Below, piece after piece: positions 32,748-40,512 of a DNA stretch of 45,030 nucleotides. The DNA is from Planctomycetota bacterium. GTDB taxonomy: Bacteria; Planctomycetota; UBA1135; GCA-002748355. The DNA lies in the NCBI GenBank assembly GCA_020426005.1, contig JAGQQW010000017.1, positions 1-45,030 of the forward strand. The letters are read 5' to 3'. How positions within the stretch are numbered: position 1 is the stretch's first letter; each line of letters starts with the position of its first letter. Both the position numbers and the translations under genes were made by a program. Under the pieces are notes generated by a model, which was not told where the DNA came from, did no database searches, and saw only the letters and a list, made by a program, of their open reading frames with translations.

Positions 32748-34391
32748 TCACTGCGGCGCGAACGTCTGCTGGAGGACGAGTTCGAGTGCTTCGCGAATCG
32801 AGCGTGGCCGATCGAGCGTCACGTCGAACGAGAGGCGAGACTTGTTCGCATCGAAGTTGGGGAGGCCGAGTAGCTTCTCGACGTGAATCGCGGACGGGAA
32901 TCCGTACGCCGAAACCACGCGAATTCTGTCGATCTGCTGAATGGCGCCCAGCACCGCTGCATCGGGCATCTCTCGCCCCACGAAGATCAGCTCGCGCAAC
33001 TTGCCGCCAAAGCGTGGGAACGCGAAACGCGCCCTCGTGCCACCATCGAGAATGCCCGCGAGGGACGTACGGCGCGGCGAAGTGCCGAAGTAGTTGCCCA
33101 AGAGCTTCATCGCGTTCTCGATGTATTCGACGCCGACCGGCTCGTGCGCGAACGCAACGACCGCACCGGGGGTCGACTGAATCGTACGAACGTCGAGTCC
33201 GAGACCGTCGATCACGTAGTTCTCGTCCTGCCCACCCGGAGGCAGAACGAACAGGAGCCGCGACTCGACACCGCTGAGCCTCGGACCCCACACCACGCGC
33301 AGTGGCTCGACGCGCGTGAGCTCGTCCTGCCCAGCAACGACACCGAACATGCGATCGCCCGACATCGGAAGTGTGGGCGTATCGACGCTCAGCTGTGCCT
33401 TCTCTTGCTTGCTCTGTCGCGCCGCGATGGCATCGACGAGCGCTTGCCCTTCCGCGAGTGCATCGACGGGCCACGACCGGTGCAGGTAGTCTCGGCCGAG
33501 CAAGGGGCGTAGAACCTCTTCTTGGAGAACCGCGAGCCGCGCGATCTCGGCGTCAGCGTCCGCCGCATCGATGAGCCTGCGCTCAGCGACGATCGACTTG
33601 ACCTTGCCGAAGAACTCCCATGCTCGCCGGTGATATCCCGGTGCGTGCCAGAACCGGACTTCGTCGACAGGATCGCCGAGACGAGGCCAAGACTCGTTGC
33701 GCCCGACTTCCATGCGCGCCGTGAGCGGGCCGGGCGGCGTGGTGGGCGACAACTGGAACGACTGGACGAGGTCATAGAGCATCCAGCCGCGAGGGTCGTC
33801 GGAATCGCCACGTTCACGCTGTTCGATCACTTCGTCGCCATGCAACAACGTCATTCGCAACCGGAGCCGTGGTGGTTTCTCGAACCCGAAGACCGTGCGA
33901 CCGGTCAAGTGAATCGAGTCCCTTCCCTCGGTCGGCGCGTCGGGGTCTGCCACGACGACGGGCCGCAACAGCGGGTAGATGCTTCGCATGATCTCGCCGA
34001 GACGCACACGATCGCGTTCGAGCTTCTCCGTATCGACGATCTCGGGCAACGCCAACAAGTACCAATCGAAGCGCTGCTTGCATGCTTCGTCGGCTTCGGT
34101 GAACCCGGTCAGCTGGGACCAGGCTGCGGCAAGACGCAAGGAGCGCGTGCCCGACAGGCTGTCCGCCCAGCCTCGAATCTCGACCGCATGCCGAACCTTG
34201 CGCATCGCCTCGTCACGCAACCGAGTTCCGGCCGCCGAGAACATGCGATCGAGCTGTGCCTCGCGACGCGCGAAATGCACGCGCTCGAAGTCGCGCGGCA
34301 GAGTCGACTGCGCGAGAGCCCGCCCCGCACACACGACTGCGAGCGCGAGCGCGACGCGACTCAGCGAGTGGGGTAGGTGCGCAACACCCAT
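32748..34391 (-). CDS. Secreted protein of unknown function
   Basis: 547 residues from the ATG at 34391 (GAGGAG about 13 bases upstream), beginning with a signal peptide (LSRVALALAVVCAGRALAQ). I do not recognise the family. Visible features are an N-terminal helical region rich in Arg and Glu (about 30-190), a segment of beta strands with DSIHLTGRTVFGFEKPPRL and a C-terminal half with VESRLLFVLPPGGQDENYVI and RELIFVGREMPDAAV. The latter resembles an alpha/beta fold, but no catalytic triad could be fixed. It overlaps the preceding gene by 31 bp, which argues for coupled translation with the zinc-ribbon protein. Confidence 0.65.
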   Translation of the reverse strand: MGVAHLPHSLSRVALALAVVCAGRALAQSTLPRDFERVHFARREAQLDRMFSAAGTRLRDEAMRKVRHAVEIRGWADSLSGTRSLRLAAAWSQLTGFTEADEACKQRFDWYLLALPEIVDTEKLERDRVRLGEIMRSIYPLLRPVVVADPDAPTEGRDSIHLTGRTVFGFEKPPRLRLRMTLLHGDEVIEQRERGDSDDPRGWMLYDLVQSFQLSPTTPPGPLTARMEVGRNESWPRLGDPVDEVRFWHAPGYHRRAWEFFGKVKSIVAERRLIDAADADAEIARLAVLQEEVLRPLLGRDYLHRSWPVDALAEGQALVDAIAARQSKQEKAQLSVDTPTLPMSGDRMFGVVAGQDELTRVEPLRVVWGPRLSGVESRLLFVLPPGGQDENYVIDGLGLDVRTIQSTPGAVVAFAHEPVGVEYIENAMKLLGNYFGTSPRRTSLAGILDGGTRARFAFPRFGGKLRELIFVGREMPDAAVLGAIQQIDRIRVVSAYGFPSAIHVEKLLGLPNFDANKSRLSFDVTLDRPRSIREALELVLQQTFAPQ

Positions 34392-35623
34392 TCTTTCCAC
34401 TTCTCCTCGAGACTCAATCCTGTCCACCCGTACACGTCGCGTAGCGCCTCCCGCGTGTCCTTCTTCTGTTTGAGGATGCGCAGCACTTGCGTCAACGCCT
34501 TGCCACGACCTTTGCCGTCTTCGACTTTCGCCTTGCTGGACTCCCAATCACCTTCGAGCAAGAAGTGCACATAGCTGAACGCGAGCGCGTGCTCCTTGGG
34601 ATCGAGTCCGTCGGTGTTCTTGGTGCAGAGGGTCGGGAACGACGTCAGGTTGCGATCCCCAGCGACCATCTTTCGGATCGGCACGAGCCACTTGCCGCCC
34701 TTGAAGTTCATCTGCGTGGCGACTTCTTGATAGCAGTAAGTGGTGCACTTCTCGTCGAGCTTGAACTCGAAGTAGTGCGCGAGCCCGGCATCGAGCCACC
34801 CACCACCGAACTTGCCGATCCACTGGGCAGGCGTCAGTTGCGACGACAACAAGTGCGTGGCGTTGTGGACCATATGGCGATGCAGGTCCTCGTCGTTCTT
34901 GATGAAGCGCTTCTCGAAGAGCATCGAGTAGACCGAACTCGCGCCCATCAGTTTGACACCGGCACCACTTGCGCCCATGCCGGTGAACTTCGGAGCCGCG
35001 AGAGCCTGGTCGCGCCCATCGCGCCACATGTAGAGCTCGCACCGATCGGGAATGTCCGCGTCCGAGACCTCCATCGCCTCCTTGAAGCGCACGCGGAACT
35101 CCTCCATGCGCTTGATGTAGAGGTGCATCAACTCGTAGGTGCCCAGTCGTATCTTGCCGACCATCATCGGCTTGAGATCGAACGTGATGAAGAACCAGCG
35201 GCTCTGTGCGTGCATGCACTCGTGACCGACGAGTTCGTCGACACGCGCGCGCTGCTTGGCGGTCCAATCCGCGAGCTCCTGGATGCGCTTCTTCTGCGGC
35301 AGCTCGGAGGCCGGGTTCTCGCACTTCGGGCAATCCTTGACGAACGATCCCTCGCACGTCTTGCACTTCGCGAGTTCCGAATCGAAGTCGGCGCCGCTCT
35401 CGCGGAACGTCTCCTGTCGGTTCTTGCAGGACTTGCACTCTCGCCCGCCCTTGTGATTGCACGTCGTGCAGTTGACGTACTCGGATTTTTCATCTTGCCC
35501 CCCCGAGGGATCCCCCTGAGCGCGAACACCGGGCTCGAAGAATGCGAGGAGCGCTGGCACGATGAGCGCGATGAACAGGCTGAAGGCGCTCTTCCTCGAT
35601 GCTGGCAACACGGTATTGGCCAT
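34361..35623 (-). CDS. Secreted zinc-ribbon protein with degenerate gluzincin domain
   Basis: 420 residues, with a signal peptide ending near GVRAQ (about 35). Four CxxC pairs follow (Cys52/55, 63/66, 87/90 and 98/101), like zinc knuckles. The rest resembles gluzincin-type peptidases: a strand (RWFFITFDL), a long helix, then HNATH (253-257) and GWLDAGLAHYFE with Glu286. The spacing is that of HExxH and the downstream glutamate ligand, but the catalytic Glu is Asn. An HECMH also occurs at 134-138, in the linker before the strand, not in the expected helix. Probably a binding protein or a changed enzyme. Its start lies inside the divergent HAD gene. Confidence 0.7.
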   Translation of the reverse strand: MANTVLPASRKSAFSLFIALIVPALLAFFEPGVRAQGDPSGGQDEKSEYVNCTTCNHKGGRECKSCKNRQETFRESGADFDSELAKCKTCEGSFVKDCPKCENPASELPQKKRIQELADWTAKQRARVDELVGHECMHAQSRWFFITFDLKPMMVGKIRLGTYELMHLYIKRMEEFRVRFKEAMEVSDADIPDRCELYMWRDGRDQALAAPKFTGMGASGAGVKLMGASSVYSMLFEKRFIKNDEDLHRHMVHNATHLLSSQLTPAQWIGKFGGGWLDAGLAHYFEFKLDEKCTTYCYQEVATQMNFKGGKWLVPIRKMVAGDRNLTSFPTLCTKNTDGLDPKEHALAFSYVHFLLEGDWESSKAKVEDGKGRGKALTQVLRILKQKKDTREALRDVYGWTGLSLEEKWKEWVLRTYPTR

Positions 35624-36317
35624 GGACTACGGTCTCTTGAGCCGGTGGGCGAGTTTGGCGGGGCTACTGATCGAACCGGAGATCTTCGCGCGCGCCGAGC
35701 CGATGGCACGGCCGACTTTGAACCACTACCTCCAAGGTGGCGCGTCCACGGAATCGGGTTCGACGCTCTCAGTGTATGCGCAGGCGATCCTGAGTGCTGC
35801 ACGCGATCTCGAAGACGATCGGATCACCGACGAAGAGGTTCGGACGGCACTCCCCACACTGCTCGAGATCCTCGACGATCCATCCAACTGGGACAACCTT
35901 TGGACCCACGTCCCGGAAGGCGTGCCGGCAGCTCTCGCACGGGCGAAGGAAGCGAAACTCCGGCTCGTGATCGTCAGCAATTCGGATGGAGGCATCGATC
36001 GCAAACTCGCTCGCGCGCGGATCGACCACTACTTCGACAGCATCGTCGATTCGGGGACGGTAGGCGTCGAGAAGCCCGACCCGCGTATATTCGAGATCGC
36101 ACTCGAACGCGCTGGCTGTGACGCGGATGGCGCACTGCATTGCGGCGACCTCGAAGCGATCGACGTGCAGGGCGCACGGGCGGCAGGACTTCGCGCGGTC
36201 TTGCTCGACCCGTTCGGCGACTGGATGGATCCGAGCCTCGGCTTCGACGTACCGAACTGCGAGACGGTACGCGACGTACCTCAGCTCGTGGATCGCATTC
36301 TGTCGGCGAACGGCTGA
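35562..36317 (+). CDS. HAD-superfamily hydrolase with DxGxT motif I
   Basis: 251 residues (an internal ATG at 35571 would trim three). Motif I is FLDAGNTV (Asp13 nucleophile, but Gly where most phosphatases have the second Asp). Motif II is LVIVSNSDGG, motif III is GVEKPDPRIF and motif IV is CGDLEAIDVQGA. A helical cap sits between motifs I and II, so it is a C1-type HAD. Loss of the acid/base Asp is known in some subfamilies (phosphonatase, REG-2-like), so phosphomonoesterase activity should not be assumed. The 5' ends of this gene and the divergent secreted-protein gene overlap by 62 bp. Confidence 0.85.
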   Translation: MSAMNRLKALFLDAGNTVLAMDYGLLSRWASLAGLLIEPEIFARAEPMARPTLNHYLQGGASTESGSTLSVYAQAILSAARDLEDDRITDEEVRTALPTLLEILDDPSNWDNLWTHVPEGVPAALARAKEAKLRLVIVSNSDGGIDRKLARARIDHYFDSIVDSGTVGVEKPDPRIFEIALERAGCDADGALHCGDLEAIDVQGARAAGLRAVLLDPFGDWMDPSLGFDVPNCETVRDVPQLVDRILSANG

Positions 36318-36326
36318 GGCTGCGGA

Positions 36327-37334
36327 TCAGGTTTTCTTGTACGACTCGAGCTTGGCTTCGATGTCGGCGACCTGCTTCTTGAACTGTTCCGCGGCGGTTT
36401 CGAGCCGCTTCGGGTCACCCTTGTAACCCTCTCGCATTCCTTCGATGCGCTTCAACATGTTCTGCGCCTGCTTCAACAAGAACGGACCTGCGACGAGGTA
36501 GGCGTCGCCGTCGTTCTTCTTGTCCGCGGCGCTACCTAGCATCGACATGAAGAACGTCTCTGACGACGAGCCTGCGGCAGGCACGCGTCCGGCCTTGAAC
36601 ATGTCGTAGACGGCATTGGCCGTCGCTTCGGCCCCCACCTTGCGGTAGTTCTTCATCAGGTCGTCGAGTTCGAGCGCGAGCACGGCTTGATCGAACTCCA
36701 CCTTCTGAGCTTCGTTCAGCTCGAGGTCCCCCCCCTGCTCCTTGGCCTCTGCGACGCTCAGCTGACCGAGCGTGAGTCGCATCATGAACCACTTCGCGGC
36801 ATCGACCTCCTCGCCGGCGTCGACCTTGGCCTTGGTCTTCAGGAAGGCATTGCACTTCGCGAACGTCTCCTTCATCGCCGGGAGTTCGCGCTCGACCTTC
36901 TTGGTGATCGCCTCCCCGTCGCCGTCGAGCATCGCCATGGACGGGAACCCGCCAAATCCGTAGTCACGGAGCAACGCGTCGTCTTGGCGTCCGTCGATCT
37001 TCGTCATGATGCTCGCGAAGAGCACGACGTTTTCCTTGGCCCAGGTCTGGAATTCTTCTTTCGAGAACACACGGTCCTCGAGTGCCTTGCACGGTGGTCA
37101 CGGGGAATAGGAGCGCGTGAAGTAGGCGAACACGACCTTGTTCTCCTTCCTCGCACGCTCCTTGGCCGCGCCGAAATCGTCGATCCAGCCGCCGCGCGTG
37201 TACCAGGCCTCATGGACCTTGGCTTCGTATTTCTTCTGGAGTTCGTCCTGAGAGTTCTGCGCTTGCAGAGTGCCACCGGCGACGGCGCCGATCGCGAGGC
37301 TCAGGAGAGAGAGCCACTCCTTCTTGATCATCAT
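36327..37334 (-). CDS. Selenocysteine-containing exported thioredoxin-like protein (UPPC)
   Basis: 335 residues including Sec79, read through TGA at 37100-37098. ATG at 37334 with AAGGA at ideal spacing. A signal peptide (LSLLSLAIGAVAGGTLQAQ) sends it out of the cytoplasm. The thioredoxin-like domain holds KVVFAYFTRSYSP, then U, then PPCKALEDRVF: the UGA replaces the first Cys of a CPPC motif, and FGGFPSMAML gives the cis-proline loop. Sequence stays in frame and protein-like for 256 codons after the UGA. The remaining 170 residues are helical (LTLGQLSVAEAKEQ to QVADIEAKLESYKK). A SECIS-like hairpin follows the UGA. It lies 172 bp downstream of the UGA-containing peroxiredoxin. The alternative is a nonsense mutation, but the codon falls exactly on the redox residue. 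Confidence 0.85.
37061..37081 (-). promoter_or_regulatory. Candidate bacterial SECIS hairpin, thioredoxin-like gene
   Basis: In the mRNA, UCGAGGAC pairs with GUUCUCGA (8 bp including one G-U) around the loop CGUGU. The stem begins 17 bases after the UGA and the loop is 24 bases from it, within the range known for bacterial SECIS elements (about 16-37). The loop has G as its second base, as the known elements require. It overlaps coding sequence, as is normal in bacteria. Confidence 0.65.
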
Positions 37335-37506
37335 GTCGTTCCTTCCTTGGAAGAGGTCGCCCGGAAAACCGTGCCGAGCTCGTGTCATCAGCGGGTATCC
37401 GATCAGGAAGTCGCCCGGCACGCAACGGGCTGCAGAGGGCCCGTACGCCAAAGCGCACACGAATCGGGCGAAACGCCGATGCCGTGTGCGCTTTCGAGGC
37501 CTGCGC

Positions 37507-38136
37507 CTATTTCGTGAGCGCTTCGTGGACGCGCCCGACCATCTCGGGGCCGGGATTGAGGGTCGCATCGCCCTCGTCCTTCCACTTCGATGGGCAGCCC
37601 TCGGTCGTCTTCTTGGCCAGGTAGAGGTTGGCCTTCAGCTGACGCAGGATCTCGTCGATGTTGCGGCCCATGTTGAGGAAGTTGACCGCCGAGTTCATGA
37701 GTTTGCCATCCGGCGCGATGATGAACGTGCCGCGTAGCGACAGCCCGGCATCTTCGAGATAGACACCGAACATGCGGCCGACCTTGCCGGGCGCATCCGA
37801 AGCCATCTGGTATTTGACGGCCTCGAGTTCTTTCTCTTCGCGCTGCCACGCGAGATGGACGAACTGTGTGTCACTGCTGACCGTGACGATGTCCGCACCG
37901 AGGCGTTCGAACCGATCTTGCTGCTCTGCCAGAGCAGCGAATTCAGTAGCTCACACGAAGGTGTAGTCGGCGGGATAGAAGAACAGGATCGTCCAGCGCC
38001 CGTTCTCTTTTTGCTTGGCCATGTCGAACTGGCCGAAGCCCTTCGTCTTGGGATCGAATGTCGGCATGGTGAAATCGGGAACCACGTCGCCGACGCGAAC
38101 GAAAAGGTTCTCGTGCTCGTTGGTGCACTTGTGCAT
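37507..38136 (-). CDS. Selenocysteine-containing 2-Cys type peroxiredoxin
   Basis: 209 residues including Sec62, read through TGA at 37953-37951. ATG at 38136. The catalytic loop reads FFYPADYTFV-U-ATEFAAL: the UGA stands exactly at the peroxidatic Cys of PxxxTxxC. The conserved Arg135 (LRGTFIIAPDG) and the resolving Cys181 (EGCPSKW) of the AhpC/Prx1 group are present. The frame continues without another stop for 147 residues. It should reduce peroxides in the cytoplasm with a selenolate and form a selenenylsulfide with Cys181 of a partner subunit. The SECIS-like hairpin 37920-37938 supports recoding. The gene just downstream is the UPPC thioredoxin-like protein. UGA is a plain stop in most other genes here. 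Confidence 0.9.
37920..37938 (-). promoter_or_regulatory. Candidate bacterial SECIS hairpin, peroxiredoxin gene
   Basis: In the mRNA, GCUGCUC and GAGCAGC form a perfect 7-bp stem closed by the loop UGGCA. The stem starts 12 bases after the UGA and the loop 19 bases after it. G is the second loop base. Spacing, stem length and loop G all fit bacterial SECIS elements. Confidence 0.7.
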
Positions 38137-38253
38137 CGTTCTCAGACCTCGAATCGAGTTTTAGGGAACGCGAATTGTCGCTCGATGAGTCTGCAATCCA
38201 CGACTCGCGACTACCAATCGATAATGCGGATTGCTCCCATCGGAAAAACCGCT

Positions 38254-38270
38254 ATCGGGAAATCCCCGAT
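38254..38270 (-). terminator. Probable intrinsic terminator of hutI
   Basis: On the minus strand, ATCGGG-GATTT-CCCGAT forms a short hairpin. Five bases later comes TTTTT, about 30 bp beyond the hutI stop. This would separate hutI from the peroxiredoxin gene, whose own promoter should then lie between 38137 and 38250. TTTTTC and CATTAT, 16 bp apart, are a possible -35/-10 pair there. Confidence 0.5.
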
Positions 38271-38297
38271 GACGAGATCCTGGTCCCGAGCGCGCCC

Positions 38298-39590
38298 TCA
38301 GGAGAATCTCTCGAGAAGCCCCGCATCGACGTCACGCGTGTTGAGCGCGACCGGACGACCGTCCTTGACGGTCAACGCGACAGGGTTGTCGCCGAACTCG
38401 TAGCCGAACAGCTCGAAGTCCGGGAGGTCGAGGGCGACGAAATCGCATGCCTTGCCCTCGTGCAACGTTCCACGCTCGTGGTCCAAGCCGAGGGAGAATG
38501 CGGGGTTACGCGTCATCGCGTTGAGGCACTCCTGCGGTGTGAACGCGTAGTGAATGCGTGCGAGCGTCGCGATCATCGGCAGCGACCACGTGTAGCAACT
38601 CCCCGGATTGAAGTCGGTCGCGAGCGCGACGATCGCGCCATGATCGGCGAGTTTGCGCCCTGGAGCGTGCGCCGGCTTGTCGAGGAAGAAGATCGTGCCC
38701 GGCAACAACATCGCCGTCGTTTCACTTGCGGCAAGTGCTTCGATGCCTCGCTCCGAGATGCGTGCGAGATGATCCGCCGACGCCGCGCCGACCTCGACGG
38801 CGAGTTCGGTACCGCCGAGCGGGCTCAGTTCGTCGACGTGCAAGCGCAATCGGTATCCGAGGTCACGCGCACGTAGGCAAATCCGACGAGCATCCTCGAT
38901 CCCGAACACGTGCTCCTCGACGAAGATGTCGCACGAATCCGCGAGCGGACGGAGCTCGGGCAGGATGCGTGAGCACAGGAGTTCGACGTAGGCTGGAGGA
39001 TCCTCGCGATACTCCGGCGCGACTTCGTGCGCGGCGAGCATCGTGCGCGAGATGGTGATTGGCAGTGCGTCCCCGACGCGTTGCAAGATCTCGAGGCTCT
39101 TGCGTTCGGAGTCGAGGTCGAGTCCGTAGCCGCTCTTGGCTTCGATCGTCGTCGTGCCGCACGCGAGCATGCGCTCGATGCGCGTGCGCACGCGCTCTTC
39201 GAGCGTATCCTCGTCGATCTCACGCAGCGCGCGCACCGAGGACAGGATCCCACCGCCCTGCTTCGCGATTTCGACGTAGTCCGCGCCACGGCAACGCAGC
39301 AAGAACTCATTCTCGCGAGTTTTCGCGAAGACCGGATGCGTGTGCGCATCGACGAAACCAGGCACCACCACGTAACCGCTGAGATCGAGTTCCGCCGCGG
39401 CGTCGTAGCGCCCCGCGAGTTCCTCGTCCGGACCAATCTCGAGGACGACTCCGTTCGCGGTCGCGATCGCGGCATTCTCGAGCACGGCCGCTCGCCCGAG
39501 ATCGTCGCCACGAACCGGACCATCCCTCGGGCCATCGGTGAGCGGAACGAGCTGGTGGATCTGCCGGTAGAGGACATCGCACTCGCGCAT
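38298..39590 (-). CDS. hutI: Imidazolonepropionase
   Basis: 430 residues from the ATG at 39590; the much longer open frame upstream is antisense of the ABC ATPase. It hydrolyses 4-imidazolone-5-propanoate to N-formimino-glutamate in histidine breakdown. The amidohydrolase metal ligands are visible in FVDAHTHPVF, the later His in LRLHVDELSP and the Asp of ATDFNPGSCYT. The family motifs IEAKSGYGLDLDSE and HVFGIEDARRICLRA are also present. The N-terminal strand (CDVLYRQIHQLVPL) is typical. No other hut gene is in the window, so the pathway is scattered or incomplete. Confidence 0.94.
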   Translation of the reverse strand: MRECDVLYRQIHQLVPLTDGPRDGPVRGDDLGRAAVLENAAIATANGVVLEIGPDEELAGRYDAAAELDLSGYVVVPGFVDAHTHPVFAKTRENEFLLRCRGADYVEIAKQGGGILSSVRALREIDEDTLEERVRTRIERMLACGTTTIEAKSGYGLDLDSERKSLEILQRVGDALPITISRTMLAAHEVAPEYREDPPAYVELLCSRILPELRPLADSCDIFVEEHVFGIEDARRICLRARDLGYRLRLHVDELSPLGGTELAVEVGAASADHLARISERGIEALAASETTAMLLPGTIFFLDKPAHAPGRKLADHGAIVALATDFNPGSCYTWSLPMIATLARIHYAFTPQECLNAMTRNPAFSLGLDHERGTLHEGKACDFVALDLPDFELFGYEFGDNPVALTVKDGRPVALNTRDVDAGLLERFS

Positions 39591-39705
39591 GTGCGGATCA
39601 TGCGCCGGATCTACGAGCCAGACCACCGCGACAGGATGAAAGCAGGGACGAATCCGGACCTCCTTTCCTCTCGCCTCGCGGGCGAAGGCCGGCTTAGGTA
39701 CCGCG

Positions 39706-40512
39706 ATGGAAGCGCCCGACGCGACGCAAGACCTGATGATCGAAGCCTCCGGCCTCCGGAAGACGTTCGACGACACGGTCGCGGTGGAAACGATCGATCT
39801 CGCCGTTCCGGCAGGCGAGTTCTTCGGCTTTCTCGGTCCCAACGGCTCGGGGAAGTCGACGACGATCGGCATGTTGACGACGTTGCTGCTGCCGGATGCG
39901 GGGACGATGCGCGTCGCGGGCCTCGATCCCGTACGAGAACCGATCGAGGTCAAACGCCGCATCGGTGTCCTCCCCGAAGAGATCCAAACCTTCGAGCGCC
40001 TGACAATTCGAGAACTCGTGACGTTCGCCGGCCGCATTCGCGGCATGGACCGCACCGTGCTCGACACGAGGCGCGAAGAACTCCTCGAACTCATGGAGCT
40101 GTCGACGAAAGAACGCGACAAGCTGCTCGTCGACTGCTCGATGGGGATGCGCAAGAAGGCAGTTCTCTGTAGCGCGATCGTGCACAAGCCGCGCGTTCTG
40201 TTCCTCGACGAGCCGTTCAACGGCATCGACGCACGCGCGTCGATCGCGATCCGCGGTGCTCTCGATGCTCTGCGTCGCGGAGGCACGACGGTCTTCTTTT
40301 CCTCCCACATCCTCGAACTCGTCGAGCGCTTGTGTTCGTTGGTCGCCATCGTCGAGCACGGGCGCATCCGCGCGTCCGGCACGATCGAAGAACTACGAAA
40401 TGCAGCCGGGCTCGAGAGTAGCGCACCGTTCGAGGACGTGTTCCTCGCCTGGCTCGAAGAGCGCGGCTCGGCTGCACAGGACCTCGAGTGGCTCAGTTCG
40501 CCCTCCTCCTGA
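39706..40512 (+). CDS. ABC transporter ATP-binding protein (ABC-2 type)
   Basis: 268 residues. Walker A is GPNGSGKST (44-52), followed by the Q-loop region (RIGVLPEEIQTFERLT). The signature is degenerate (CSMGMRKK instead of LSGGQ), as often in drug/ABC-2 exporters. Walker B is VLFLDEPFNGID and the H-loop is FFSSHILE. The gene overlaps the start of the permease gene by 25 bp, so the two form one transporter. Divergent from hutI. What it exports is unknown. Confidence 0.92.
   Translation: MEAPDATQDLMIEASGLRKTFDDTVAVETIDLAVPAGEFFGFLGPNGSGKSTTIGMLTTLLLPDAGTMRVAGLDPVREPIEVKRRIGVLPEEIQTFERLTIRELVTFAGRIRGMDRTVLDTRREELLELMELSTKERDKLLVDCSMGMRKKAVLCSAIVHKPRVLFLDEPFNGIDARASIAIRGALDALRRGGTTVFFSSHILELVERLCSLVAIVEHGRIRASGTIEELRNAAGLESSAPFEDVFLAWLEERGSAAQDLEWLSSPSS

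Noticed and set aside
37098..37100. UGA in the thioredoxin-like gene read as a real stop, giving two separate ORFs (a 78-residue exported peptide and a 247-residue protein)
   Set aside because: The codon sits on the redox-active position of UPPC, the frame is unchanged downstream, the downstream ORF lacks a credible start, and a SECIS-like hairpin follows.
37951..37953. UGA as a tryptophan or general reassigned codon
   Set aside because: UGA ends many clearly complete genes here (rarA, the permease, the first membrane protein), so it is a stop codon in general use. Both recoded positions are catalytic cysteines, not tryptophans.
39591..40382. Long N-terminal extension of hutI
   Set aside because: These 264 codons are antisense to the ABC ATPase with its intact Walker motifs. 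HutI of normal length starts at 39590.
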